Positions 26,998-35,744 of a DNA stretch of 64,000 bases are shown in pieces. The translations under genes were made by a program, and so were the position numbers. Origin of the DNA: Crocinitomicaceae bacterium (GTDB taxonomy: Bacteria > Bacteroidota > Bacteroidia > Flavobacteriales_D > Sanyastnellaceae); the NCBI GenBank assembly GCA_002722795.1, contig PBMY01000014.1:62001-126000 (forward strand), in the 5' to 3' direction. The notes under the pieces are model-generated. The model made no database searches and was not told the DNA's origin. It was given only the letters and a program-made list of their open reading frames with translations. The first letter of the stretch is position 1. Each line of letters opens with the position of its first letter.

Positions 26998-28155
26998 TTA
27001 ATCTAGCCAAGACTTGTGATAATCGGGCTTCTCTATATCAAGCGCTTGTTGAGTGAGGTGTAAGGGTTTGAATGTATCAACCATTACTGCAAGTTCTATA
27101 GTCTCCTTCTTCCCAATACTCGCTTCGTAAGTTCCAGGGTGAGGCCCGTGTGGAATGCCAGCAGGATGAAGAGTAAGCTGACCAGGCCCCACACCTGTTC
27201 GGCTCATAAATTTCCCCGCAACATAATATAATACTTCGTCAGAATCAATGTTACTGTGATTGTAAGGAGCAGGAACAGAATCCGGATGGTAATCGTAAAG
27301 TCGTGGCACAAAGCTGCAAATCACAAATCCTCCAGCCTCAAAGGTTTGGTGTACCGGTGGCGGTTGATGAATTCTTCCAGTAATGGGCTCAAAGTCATCA
27401 ATATTGAAGGCATAAGGGAAGTTGTAACCATCCCAACCCACCACATCAAACGGGTGGTTTGCGTAAACGTAATCGTGAATCTTCCCCTCCTTGCGAATTC
27501 TAATCGTGAATTCCCCAAGCTCATCGTGCACCTCGAGTTCTTCGGGAGTCCTTATGTCTCTCTCGCAGTAAGGACTGTGTTCTTGAAGCTGCCCAAAATG
27601 ATTTCTGTATCTCTTAGGTGTTTGGACAGGAGAAGTTGAATTGATAATCAGAAGCCTATTGTCGTCATTATCAAATTCAAATTGATAGATTGTTCCTCTA
27701 GGGATGACCAAGTAATCTCCCTTACCAAAAGTGATTTTGCCGTACATGGTATGAAGCACACCAAATCCGTGATGAACAAAAACAACCTCGTCTTGATCAG
27801 AGTTTTTGTAAAAATCTTCGCTCTCAACCTTGGGTGGATTTGCCAATTCTAGACACATATCAGAATTGAACATAACAGGTACACGCGAGCTTAAGTAGTT
27901 CTTGCCTGTTGGCACATCAAACCCCTCTAATTTGCGGGAAATAAGATTACATTTTACAGCAATTTTGGGACTAACGTCAACGGTTCCTTTTACCTCCTTA
28001 ACCATTGTAGGTCTGTGGTGGTGATAAAGAAGTGACGCATTTCCAGAAAAACCAATTGTGCCAAAAAGTTGTTCGTGGTACAGACTTCCGTCTTCCTTGC
28101 GAAACTGTGTGTGGCGTTTGGGGGGGATCTTACCTAAGCGCTGATAAAAGGGCAT
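26998..28155 (-). CDS. hmgA: Homogentisate 1,2-dioxygenase
   Basis: Ring-cleaving cupin dioxygenase that opens homogentisate to maleylacetoacetate. The 385 residues include the late iron-binding block with NHSNIDSDEVLYYVAG near residue 285 and the LHPAGIPHGPHPG motif near 325. This is the shorter bacterial type. It leads the hmgA-hppD operon. The later enzymes (maleylacetoacetate isomerase, fumarylacetoacetase) are not in the window. Confidence 0.95.
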   Translation of the reverse strand: MPFYQRLGKIPPKRHTQFRKEDGSLYHEQLFGTIGFSGNASLLYHHHRPTMVKEVKGTVDVSPKIAVKCNLISRKLEGFDVPTGKNYLSSRVPVMFNSDMCLELANPPKVESEDFYKNSDQDEVVFVHHGFGVLHTMYGKITFGKGDYLVIPRGTIYQFEFDNDDNRLLIINSTSPVQTPKRYRNHFGQLQEHSPYCERDIRTPEELEVHDELGEFTIRIRKEGKIHDYVYANHPFDVVGWDGYNFPYAFNIDDFEPITGRIHQPPPVHQTFEAGGFVICSFVPRLYDYHPDSVPAPYNHSNIDSDEVLYYVAGKFMSRTGVGPGQLTLHPAGIPHGPHPGTYEASIGKKETIELAVMVDTFKPLHLTQQALDIEKPDYHKSWLD

Positions 28156-28195
28156 GAGCGATAACGTTTAATATCACGCAAGGTACTGAAAAAGC

Positions 28196-29188
28196 CTATT
28201 GTTTACCCCCTAAAAGCTTTGCGTAACCGGGGAGTTTCCCATTTTCATCAAGCTTCCACCTCAAGCTAAGTTTCATCCCCACTCTAAGGTGCGAATCCAC
28301 TGCGATGTTGTTTTTCCTAGCTAAAGACTTCGTTTTGATTCCGTATTTCTGAGATATAGACCAAATAGTCTCACCGCCTCGCACCGTATGCCAATCCTCA
28401 AATCCGTTTGCCTTCTTAGGTTGTAGGTATATAATCTCTCCTTTGCGGAATACGTGACTTTTATTAATTTCATTATATCTGCGGAACTGCCACTTCATCA
28501 TATCAAACTCCTCAGCTAACTCCTCGACTGTATCGCCATTATCAGCATAAATAAATTGAATGCCGTTTTCAGTTGTGCTTACACTATGAAATGTTCGTGA
28601 GGTGTGTAGTCTTATCCCTTTATTTGACTTATCTGCAAAACCATTTTCGTCATCTATCCAATCTCTTGTGTCTAAAAGTTGCAAATCGTGTCTCTCGATA
28701 ATTGTGATAAGCAGCTCAGGATATTTGGGATTAGTCGCATACCCACACTTACTAAGTCCCTTTGCCCAACCCTTGTAATCTTCTATATCTAATTCGAATA
28801 GACTAACGTATCTGTTACGTAGTAGAAACTTACTGTGATCCTCATAACTATCACGAGGGTCGTCATACACTCTAAAACATTCTCCTTTTTCATCGTCATC
28901 ATGGTATGTTCTTCCGCCCTTCCAATCTGTGTGACATTTTATGCCAAAATGGTTATTCGATTTTTTTGCAAGCGTACTCATTCCATTCCCACTTTCTAGG
29001 ACGCCTTGAGCAAGCGTAATGCTAGCAGGGATTTTATACATGTCCATCTGCCTTACAGCCTCATCCTTCCACTTGTTTATGTAGTCTTTCTGTGTTGTAC
29101 TGCTTTGAGCACTAGAGCTGAAACCAAGCCCCATTACGAGCAAAATAAGCCCCCAATTTAAAAACCCGTATTCACCAAATTTCAACAT
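28196..29188 (-). CDS. Secreted glucosaminidase with two LysM domains
   Basis: Peptidoglycan hydrolase of 330 residues. Signal peptide to about residue 27 (SSAQ). A GH73-type N-acetylglucosaminidase domain covers about 35-175, with the catalytic-Glu motif LAQGVLESGNGMS and NNHFGIKCH. Two LysM repeats follow (about 205-255, and 268-312 with TVRGGETIWSISQKYGI), which bind the glycan. Probably acts in wall turnover in the periplasm. Monocistronic by spacing. Very common architecture in Bacteroidota. Confidence 0.92.
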   Translation of the reverse strand: MLKFGEYGFLNWGLILLVMGLGFSSSAQSSTTQKDYINKWKDEAVRQMDMYKIPASITLAQGVLESGNGMSTLAKKSNNHFGIKCHTDWKGGRTYHDDDEKGECFRVYDDPRDSYEDHSKFLLRNRYVSLFELDIEDYKGWAKGLSKCGYATNPKYPELLITIIERHDLQLLDTRDWIDDENGFADKSNKGIRLHTSRTFHSVSTTENGIQFIYADNGDTVEELAEEFDMMKWQFRRYNEINKSHVFRKGEIIYLQPKKANGFEDWHTVRGGETIWSISQKYGIKTKSLARKNNIAVDSHLRVGMKLSLRWKLDENGKLPGYAKLLGGKQ

Positions 29189-29266
29189 GCTGCAATCTAT
29201 TAACCATCATAGTATCACAGCCGGCAATGGCCTGTTATTCTCCCCTTAAAAATGTGGATAACGCAC

Positions 29267-29704
29267 TCAGTTTCTAGGCGTAGCGTCAAACGTCTTTACC
29301 ACAACTCCAGATGTGTCGTAAAAAGTCCAATTCCCAGTTGCAGAACCCGAAGAATAATAGCCCCATATATTTAACTTACCATTCTTATACCAAGTCTTAT
29401 ACTCACCATTTTCAACACCCTTATCGAAGTTGTTTAATGACCAATTCTTTCCATCCGGATATAGCACTCTCCATTCTCCGTGCTTTACCTCTACGCCATC
29501 AACATAATATACATTTCCAGTCATGTGAAGCTTATAGTTATCATGGTAGTGATTTACAATAAAAGTATCTGCGGCAAGATTTACCCTGTCTTTTTTTACA
29601 ACTCCATTTTCCCAACTCTCAAGTATCTCAACACCATTCCGATTGCCAGATTCAGAACAGTTGAATATTGCCATTAAAACGAATAGACCGATTACATTCC
29701 TCAT
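29267..29704 (-). CDS. Small exported MORN/YwqK-like repeat protein
   Basis: Protein of 145 residues with an exported N-terminus (hydrophobic to FNC; the Cys near residue 16 could be lipidated but the lipobox is imperfect). The rest contains repeats of the toxin-antitoxin-like YwqK/MORN type (GEWRVLYPDGKNW, GEYKTWYKNGKLN, GNWTFYDTSG). The function is unknown; such proteins are often surface lipoproteins in this phylum. Its start overlaps the stop of the polyprenyl synthase gene by 4 nt, so it is cotranscribed. Confidence 0.78.
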   Translation of the reverse strand: MRNVIGLFVLMAIFNCSESGNRNGVEILESWENGVVKKDRVNLAADTFIVNHYHDNYKLHMTGNVYYVDGVEVKHGEWRVLYPDGKNWSLNNFDKGVENGEYKTWYKNGKLNIWGYYSSGSATGNWTFYDTSGVVVKTFDATPRN

Positions 29705-30675
29705 TTGTTTCGATTAATTGTAAAATCGAGTAAATCCACTAATGACTTTTTTGCTGGCGTGTCATCAAATGAATCAAGCATTGCTACTGCCTCATCTCTA
29801 AGTTGTGACATTTGGCTTCTGGAATACTCCATGCCTGGTCCTTCTAGCACACACTTCATAACCTCCTTAACTGCAGCCGGATCTTTTGGAGCTTTACGCA
29901 CAAGCTTAATAAAGCTTCTTCTTTTATGAGCATCGCTGTTGTTCAACAAGTGAATAAGCGGAAGAGTTATTTTTTTTTCTTTAATATCCACTCCGGTTGG
30001 CTTGCCTGTTCTAGTTCCATCACCCAAATCGAGTAAATCGTCTTTTATCTGAAAGGCCAAGCCTACCTTCTCTCCAAACTCCCACATCCTTTCCACTTCC
30101 TCTTCGCTAGCACCTGCAGAAGCAGCTCCACAAGCACAACAAGCAGCAATAAGTGATGCGGTTTTCCTTCGTATAATATCGAAATACACTTCTTCAGTTA
30201 TATCGAGCTTCCTCGATTTCTCTATTTGCAAAAGCTCCCCTTCGCTGATTTCTCTAACAGCTCTCGAAGTGATCTTGAGCATGTCAAAAGCACCATCGTC
30301 TACTGCTGTAAGAAGTCCTTTTGAAAGCAGATAATCTCCCACAAGCACAGCAACTTTTTTCTTCCAAAGTGCTTGAATTGAAAAGAAACCTCTCCTTTTT
30401 GGACTCTCGTCAACTACATCATCGTGCACTAGTGTTGCAGTATGTAGTAGCTCTATTAAAGATGCTGCAGTATTTGTTTGAGGGGTGCATCCGCCATTAA
30501 TTTGGGCTACAAGGAACACAAAAAGTGGTCTCATCTGCTTACCCTTGCGTTTAACGATATAACGCATGATAGTGTCAAGAAGAGCAACGTCTGATTTTAG
30601 AACTTCTCTAAAATGGACTGTAAAAGCTTTCATTTCTTTCGAAACAGGCGCTTGTATTTCTCTAATAATAGACAT
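29701..30675 (-). CDS. All-trans polyprenyl diphosphate synthase
   Basis: Prenyltransferase of 324 residues that builds the side chain of menaquinone from farnesyl or geranylgeranyl diphosphate. Both aspartate-rich motifs are present: HDDVVDES near residue 90 and IKDDLLDLGDG near 215. Similar to IspB/HepT (octaprenyl or heptaprenyl synthase); chain length cannot be read from the sequence. A perfect TACCTTTG box ends 8 nt before its ATG. Divergent from yicC. Confidence 0.92.
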   Translation of the reverse strand: MSIIREIQAPVSKEMKAFTVHFREVLKSDVALLDTIMRYIVKRKGKQMRPLFVFLVAQINGGCTPQTNTAASLIELLHTATLVHDDVVDESPKRRGFFSIQALWKKKVAVLVGDYLLSKGLLTAVDDGAFDMLKITSRAVREISEGELLQIEKSRKLDITEEVYFDIIRRKTASLIAACCACGAASAGASEEEVERMWEFGEKVGLAFQIKDDLLDLGDGTRTGKPTGVDIKEKKITLPLIHLLNNSDAHKRRSFIKLVRKAPKDPAAVKEVMKCVLEGPGMEYSRSQMSQLRDEAVAMLDSFDDTPAKKSLVDLLDFTINRNK

Positions 30676-30682
30676 GGGAGTA

Positions 30683-30690
30683 CAAAGGTA
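30683..30690 (-). promoter_or_regulatory. -7 box TACCTTTG for the polyprenyl synthase gene
   Basis: Exact TAnnTTTG match on the minus strand, ending 8 nt before the ATG at 30675. It lies 9 nt from the oppositely facing yicC box. Confidence 0.5.
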
Positions 30691-30699
30691 CGACCCTTG

Positions 30700-30707
30700 T
30701 ATCTTTA
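30700..30707 (+). promoter_or_regulatory. -7-like box TATCTTTA ending 5 nt before yicC
   Basis: Seven of eight match; TGGC separates it from the ATG at 30712. Together with the minus-strand box it makes a back-to-back promoter pair in a 36-nt gap. Confidence 0.45.
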
Positions 30708-30711
30708 TGGC

Positions 30712-31575
30712 ATGATTCGATCGATGACTGGCTACGGAAAAGCCGAGGGTGTTATTGGCAACCGCAAGTACAACATTGAGGTTCGCTCACTAAATAGTAA
30801 ACAGTTTGACCTAAACACAAGAATCCCTTCAATGTTTAGAGAGAAGGAAATGCAGCTTAGAAAGCTATTGCGTTCTCGTATAATTAGAGGTAAATGCGAT
30901 TTCTTCCTTTTCTACGAACTCGATCCAACAGAAGTAAAGCATGAGGTAAATACTACAATTGTAGAGAATTACATTTCTCAGCTAAAGAATGTTTCAGGAT
31001 CTGAGGAAAGCGACCTATTAGCTCTAGCTATGCGAATGCCAGAAGCAATGCAAAGCCCCAAAGAAGAATTGGATGACAAATCTTGGGCTCAGATTGAAAA
31101 TTTGGTGGTTGATGCTCTTGATAAATTCGACAAATTTAGAGAAACAGAGGGAGATGCAATTGCGTCAGATTTTAAAAATGGAATTAGCATTATTAGAAGC
31201 TGTTCAGATGACCTTGATCTACTTTTAAACGCTCGTCTTAAAAGAGTAAGAGAAAGAATCAGAACCAATTTAGAAGAAGCCATTGATAAGACTAAAATTG
31301 ATGAAAGTCGCTTCGAACAAGAAGTTCTATTTTACATTGAAAAGCAAGATGTTAGTGAGGAGAGGAGTAGACTTGCAGTACATTGTGAACACTTTACGGA
31401 AATCATGTCTAGCGGAGTGGGGCAGGGCAAGAAGCTTGGTTTTGTAGCTCAAGAAATAGGTCGCGAGATTAACACTTTAGGCTCAAAAGCTAATGATGCA
31501 GATATCCAGCGAATCGTAGTCCACATGAAAGACGAACTAGAAAAGATTAAGGAGCAGATTCTAAACGTACTTTAG
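30712..31575 (+). CDS. YicC family protein (putative endoribonuclease)
   Basis: Protein of 287 residues from the ATG at 30712. It begins with the family signature MIRSMTGYGKAEG and ends with the conserved block around GKKLGFVAQEIGREINTLGSKAND and a final helix KDELEKIKEQILNVL. E. coli YicC has been described as an RNA-cleaving enzyme. The frame is open upstream to 30613, but that reads into the divergent gene, and the MIRSMTGYG start is conserved. It leads a yicC-gmk-nadD operon. Confidence 0.93.
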   Translation: MIRSMTGYGKAEGVIGNRKYNIEVRSLNSKQFDLNTRIPSMFREKEMQLRKLLRSRIIRGKCDFFLFYELDPTEVKHEVNTTIVENYISQLKNVSGSEESDLLALAMRMPEAMQSPKEELDDKSWAQIENLVVDALDKFDKFRETEGDAIASDFKNGISIIRSCSDDLDLLLNARLKRVRERIRTNLEEAIDKTKIDESRFEQEVLFYIEKQDVSEERSRLAVHCEHFTEIMSSGVGQGKKLGFVAQEIGREINTLGSKANDADIQRIVVHMKDELEKIKEQILNVL

Positions 31576-31587
31576 TCAATCAAAGAG

Positions 31588-32181
31588 ATGCCAACAGGAA
31601 GATTACCCAAGGGCGATGGTAAGGCCATTATTTTTTCAGCTCCTTCAGGAGCGGGTAAATCCACCTTGGTTTCAAAATTGATGGCTTCACCACATCTAAA
31701 CTTAGGCTTTAGCGTTAGCGCAACGACTAGAGATATCAGAGGTGAAGAAGTGCAAGGTGAGTCGTACTACTTTATATCTCAATCAGATTTTGATAACTAC
31801 ATAAAGCAGAATGAATTCGTTGAGTGGGAGGAAGTCTACCCAGGCTTAAGCTACGGCACATTATGTAGTGAGGTCGAAAGGCTTTGGGCTAATGGTCTAA
31901 CTCCTATATTTGACGTTGATGTAATCGGCGGCCAAACGCTCAAGTCTGTATTCGGTGACAGTGCCCTTGCGATCTTTGTTATGCCCCCATCTCTAGAAGT
32001 CTTAGAAACAAGACTACGTCACCGTGGTACAGACTCAGAAGAAAGCATAATCAAAAGAATTAGTAAGGCTTCAAGAGAACTTGATGCGGCTCAAAAATTT
32101 GATGTTACGATTAGAAATAATGACATCGAAACAGCATCAGCCCAGACCCAAACCATAGTAACGAAATTCCTTTCTAAATGA
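31588..32181 (+). CDS. gmk: Guanylate kinase
   Basis: Phosphorylates GMP to GDP with ATP. The 197 residues have the P-loop SAPSGAGKST near residue 18, the GMP-binding SATTRDIRGEE near 48 and YYFISQSDF, all typical. Length normal. It lies 12 nt after yicC and overlaps nadD by 4 nt, an order seen across Bacteroidota. Confidence 0.96.
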   Translation: MPTGRLPKGDGKAIIFSAPSGAGKSTLVSKLMASPHLNLGFSVSATTRDIRGEEVQGESYYFISQSDFDNYIKQNEFVEWEEVYPGLSYGTLCSEVERLWANGLTPIFDVDVIGGQTLKSVFGDSALAIFVMPPSLEVLETRLRHRGTDSEESIIKRISKASRELDAAQKFDVTIRNNDIETASAQTQTIVTKFLSK

Positions 32182-32822
32182 ATGGTAGGACAACATCTGG
32201 AAAAGTAGGGCTGTACTTTGGGTCATTCAATCCAATTCATTTGGGTCACTTGGTTATCGCCAATCACATGGTAAATCGTGCAGATATTGATGAAGTTTGG
32301 ATGGTTGTTACCCCGACGAGCCCCTTCAAACTCGACGAAGAGATGATACCTGAAGAGCAGAGACTACAAATGGTGAGGCTCGCTGTTGCCGAAAACTCAA
32401 GGATCTACGCTTCAGATGTCGAGTTTTATCTCCCCAGACCCAACTACACAGCAAATACACTTAAGCATCTTAGAGAAGACTATCCTCAAATAGAATTTTC
32501 AGTAATAATAGGAGAGGATAACTTTGAAAATCTGCACAGGTGGCAGGAACACGAAGAAATCATCTCAAACCATAGAATATTAGTTTACCCGCGTAGAGTG
32601 AGTTCGCCCAATATTCCACCACCTGAAGCGCCAAATGCAGGAGAGTCTCCCACAGTTTCAGAAGATCAAGTTGTTGTATTTACTCAGGCACCCATGATAG
32701 CAATATCATCATCATATATCAGGTATGCAATTCTTAAAAAACAGGATATACAGTACCTGTTACCAGATCCTGTAATTTCCTATATCGGGAACAACCATCT
32801 TTACGAAAAGAGTCAATCCTAG
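32178..32822 (+). CDS. nadD: Nicotinate-nucleotide adenylyltransferase
   Basis: Adenylates nicotinate mononucleotide in NAD synthesis. The 214 residues begin with the nucleotidyl-transfer motif GLYFGSFNPIHLGHL and contain the C-terminal ISSSYIR motif. A proline-rich insert (PNIPPPEAPNAGESP near 155-170) is longer than usual. It overlaps gmk by 4 nt and its end overlaps that of convergent pth by 4 nt. Confidence 0.94.
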   Translation: MNGRTTSGKVGLYFGSFNPIHLGHLVIANHMVNRADIDEVWMVVTPTSPFKLDEEMIPEEQRLQMVRLAVAENSRIYASDVEFYLPRPNYTANTLKHLREDYPQIEFSVIIGEDNFENLHRWQEHEEIISNHRILVYPRRVSSPNIPPPEAPNAGESPTVSEDQVVVFTQAPMIAISSSYIRYAILKKQDIQYLLPDPVISYIGNNHLYEKSQS

Positions 32823-33376
32823 TTGAAAGAATTCATTGTGTGAATAAGACCGATAGTCACAAAACTTTCAACAGCTTTAGACGATTTTGTTAAAACTTCT
32901 TGAAGAGCTAATCCCTCATCTTTAGTCCACTCGCTAAGCACGAAGTCAGACTGCCCACCTCTAGAAAAATCAGAGCCAATTCCAATCCTAAGTCTTGGAT
33001 ATACATTGGTTCCAAGAACGGCTTGAATATCCTTGAGCCCGTTGTGCCCACCGTCTGAACCTTTTGCTCTTAGTCGAAGTTTTTCGTAATCTAGGTTTAG
33101 GTCGTCTGTAATTACAAGTATTCTATCTACGGATATTTTTTCAGCATTCATCCAATACCTCAAGGCCTTACCGCTGAGATTCATAAATGTATTGGGCTTT
33201 AAAAGGATAAGATTACGTCCTTTAAAACGAACGGTTGACACCATTCCGTGACGCTCGGCAGAAAAAGTTCCGCCGTGTGCCTCAGCTATGGTGTCCACCA
33301 CTCTAAACCCAACATTATGTCGGGTATTCTCATACTCCGCCCCAGGATTACCTAAACCGACTATGAGATATTTCAT
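32819..33376 (-). CDS. pth: Peptidyl-tRNA hydrolase
   Basis: Releases tRNA from stalled peptidyl-tRNA. The 185 residues begin YLIVGLGNPGAEYENTRHNVGF-like (catalytic His near residue 20), with FMNLSG near 64, the DDLNL(D) motif with catalytic Asp near 92 and GHNGLKDI near 111. Length normal. It follows rplY by 11 nt on the same strand, the usual rplY-pth pair. Confidence 0.95.
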   Translation of the reverse strand: MKYLIVGLGNPGAEYENTRHNVGFRVVDTIAEAHGGTFSAERHGMVSTVRFKGRNLILLKPNTFMNLSGKALRYWMNAEKISVDRILVITDDLNLDYEKLRLRAKGSDGGHNGLKDIQAVLGTNVYPRLRIGIGSDFSRGGQSDFVLSEWTKDEGLALQEVLTKSSKAVESFVTIGLIHTMNSFN

Positions 33377-33387
33377 GGGAATTTATT

Positions 33388-34038
33388 TTATTCCTCACCG
33401 CCTTCAGCAGCGCCTTCGCCTCCTTCAGCGCCTTCTTCACCTTCAGCACCCTCTTCACCTTCACTGCCTTCCTCTCCAGAGTCAAGAGACATTGCAGCAC
33501 GAGTCCGCTTACAAGCAAAAAGAAGAACACTTTCGTTTAAAAGGATTTCGCAACCTTGAATGTTTAAGTCTCTAACGCGTAGACCATCTCCAATTTTTAG
33601 AGCGCTTACGTCAGCGTTAAGAGCATCAGGAAGGTTTCCGAAAAGACCCTGAACAGGAACACGACGGAAAAGCGTTTCCAAACGTCCACCATTTATAACT
33701 CCTTGTGCTGTTCCCTGCGAACGAAGAGGTAAGTTTACCTTAACAGGTTTGCCCTCGATGATCTTTAGAAGATCGATGTGTATAATGCGGTCAGTTACTG
33801 GGTGGAATTGTACTTCCTGAATGATGCACTTTGTTACAGTACCGTCGATATCCATGTCGATAGCAAATACGTCTGGATTTACAACTAGTTTGCTCAATTT
33901 GATTTCGTTTACTGAAAAGTGTGTTTGGCTTCCATCTCCGTAAAGAACTCCAGGGACATTCCCCTCTTTTCTTAAAGAGACTGCATCTTTCTTTCCTACG
34001 TTCCCACGAAGAGAACCGCTCAATGATGCTGATTTCAT
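33388..34038 (-). CDS. rplY: 50S ribosomal protein L25 / Ctc, long form
   Basis: 5S rRNA-binding protein of 216 residues: the L25 beta-barrel (about 5-95), the TL5/Ctc C-terminal domain (about 100-180) and an extreme acidic tail of Glu, Gly and Ala repeats over the last 30 residues. The tail is low-complexity and produces false ORFs on the other strand. It is followed by pth and preceded by prs on the same strand. Confidence 0.94.
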   Translation of the reverse strand: MKSASLSGSLRGNVGKKDAVSLRKEGNVPGVLYGDGSQTHFSVNEIKLSKLVVNPDVFAIDMDIDGTVTKCIIQEVQFHPVTDRIIHIDLLKIIEGKPVKVNLPLRSQGTAQGVINGGRLETLFRRVPVQGLFGNLPDALNADVSALKIGDGLRVRDLNIQGCEILLNESVLLFACKRTRAAMSLDSGEEGSEGEEGAEGEEGAEGGEGAAEGGEE

Positions 34039-34051
34039 AATAGATTAATTA

Positions 34052-34993
34052 TTAGATAATAAAATGTGAACTTATACTTTCGTTGCTCATCAAGCACTTA
34101 AGTACTTGTGAGAACAAGTCATGCACAGGCAGGACTTTTATTTTGCTTGTTGGAGCATCCTCCTTTAGTGGAATGGTGTCAGTAATGATAAACTCAGTTA
34201 GCACGCTGTCTTCAATGCGCTCGTAAGCAGGTCCGCTTAAAACACCGTGAGTACAAATTGCTGTCACTGAAGTTGCGCCGTACTCCATCATTAGGCAAGC
34301 AGCCTTTGTAAGAGTTCCAGCTGTGTCGCACATATCATCGACAATGATTACATCCTTTCCCTTTACATTACCAATTACAGTCATGCTAGAAACTTGGTTT
34401 GCAACCTCTCTTTGCTTGTAGCAGATAGCCATGTCAACGCCAAGGTGTTTAGCATAAGTGTTAGCTCTCTTTGTTCCTCCGGTATCAGGAGTAGCAATAC
34501 AAAGATTCGATAGGTCAAAGTTTTCTTTGATGTGCTTTAAGAAAATTGTTGATCCGTAAAGATGATCAACGGGCACTTCAAAGAAACCTTGAATTTGGTC
34601 AGCGTGAAGGTCCATCGTAATGACACGATCAACTCCAGCAGCCATCAACATGTTAGCTACTAGTTTGGCACCAATAGCAACTCTAGGCTTGTCTTTTCTG
34701 TCTTGGCGGGCAAAACCAAAGTAAGGCATCACAGCTACAATGCGTTTTGCACTTGCGCGCTTTGCTGCGTCAATAATCAGAAGCAGTTCGAATAAGTTGT
34801 CTGTCGGAGGGGTTGTAGACTGAACAATTACTACCTCTTTTCCACGTACAGTATCTTCAATACTAACAGTGAATTCTCCGTCAGAAAAGCGAGTAGTAGT
34901 AACTGGCACTAGTTCTGTACCATATGCTGATGCAACTCTCTGAGCGAAGTCTTGAGAAGCAGATCCAGCTAGTATTTTAATCATATCAGACAC
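34052..34993 (-). CDS. prs: Ribose-phosphate pyrophosphokinase
   Basis: Makes phosphoribosyl pyrophosphate from ribose-5-phosphate and ATP for nucleotide, His and Trp synthesis. The 313 residues contain FSDGEFTVSIEDTVRGKEVV near residue 37, the flexible loop, ARQDRKDKPR near 94, the metal site MDLHADQIQGFF near 124 and the PRPP loop VIIVDDMCDTAGTL near 215. Met1 or Met4 may be the start. It lies 13 nt upstream of rplY on the same strand. Confidence 0.96.
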   Translation of the reverse strand: MSDMIKILAGSASQDFAQRVASAYGTELVPVTTTRFSDGEFTVSIEDTVRGKEVVIVQSTTPPTDNLFELLLIIDAAKRASAKRIVAVMPYFGFARQDRKDKPRVAIGAKLVANMLMAAGVDRVITMDLHADQIQGFFEVPVDHLYGSTIFLKHIKENFDLSNLCIATPDTGGTKRANTYAKHLGVDMAICYKQREVANQVSSMTVIGNVKGKDVIIVDDMCDTAGTLTKAACLMMEYGATSVTAICTHGVLSGPAYERIEDSVLTEFIITDTIPLKEDAPTSKIKVLPVHDLFSQVLKCLMSNESISSHFII

Positions 34994-35039
34994 GGAAACC
35001 TATTTAGCGAGCGCGAAGATATGGATTTTTTAGTGCTTT

Positions 35040-35744
35040 TTAGTTCTCTGGAGCTATGAGTTTGAATCCTTTACCATGAACGTTTAGGATTTCTATCCTA
35101 TCGTCAGCCTTCAAGTGCTTTCTGAGCTTGGCGATATACACATCCATTGAACGACCATTGAAGTAGCTTGCATCTCCCCAAATTGCTGATAATGCGTGGT
35201 TTCTCTCAAGCAGTCCGTTCTTGTGTCTTGACAACAAATAAAGAAGTTCATTCTCCTTAGTCGTAAGCCTTTGAGTTTCTCCATTATGGCTCAATCTCTG
35301 CTTGTTATAATCGAATTCAAATAACCCCAAAGAAAAAGCAGTTATATCCTCTCCATCCTGCGGAATAGAAGATGTTCTTCTAAGAATTGCATTGATTCTT
35401 ACTAGAAGCTCCTCCATTGAGAAGGGTTTAGTCATGTAGTCATCTGCTCCAACCTTGAATCCTTCAAGAGTATCCTCCTTCATACTTCTAGCAGTTAAGA
35501 ATAGGATGGGAATTGACTTGCTTTCTTTTCTGATTTCTGATGCAACCTCAAAACCGTCTTTACGAGGCATCATTACATCGAGGATTACAAAATCAAAAGT
35601 TTCTCTAAAAAAGGTCTTTATTCCTTCAACTCCATCTTGCGCCCAAGTTGTAACAAACCCCTTGGCATTCATATACTCCGAAAGGAGTTTCCCTAGATTG
35701 GGGTCGTCTTCACATAGAAGAATTCTTATTGGTGATTTGCTCAT
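35040..35744 (-). CDS. OmpR-family response regulator
   Basis: DNA-binding regulator of 234 residues. A receiver domain (about 6-120) has the acidic pair EDD near 12, the phospho-acceptor Asp56 (VILDVMMP), the Thr of LTAR and Lys of TKPF. A winged-helix domain follows (about 135-230, with RLTTKENELLYLL and the C-terminal GRSMDVYIAKLRKHL). Its start overlaps the end of the upstream histidine-kinase gene by 4 nt, so they form one two-component system. Target genes unknown. Confidence 0.94.
   Translation of the reverse strand: MSKSPIRILLCEDDPNLGKLLSEYMNAKGFVTTWAQDGVEGIKTFFRETFDFVILDVMMPRKDGFEVASEIRKESKSIPILFLTARSMKEDTLEGFKVGADDYMTKPFSMEELLVRINAILRRTSSIPQDGEDITAFSLGLFEFDYNKQRLSHNGETQRLTTKENELLYLLSRHKNGLLERNHALSAIWGDASYFNGRSMDVYIAKLRKHLKADDRIEILNVHGKGFKLIAPEN

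Noticed and set aside
29253-29261. TGTGGATAA, a perfect DnaA box
   Set aside because: Single copy with no other boxes, AT-rich unwinding region or replication genes around it. Not evidence of an origin.
33348-33575. ORFs on both strands across the end of rplY
   Set aside because: They come from the Glu/Gly/Ala acidic tail of L25 and have leucine/lysine-only repeats.
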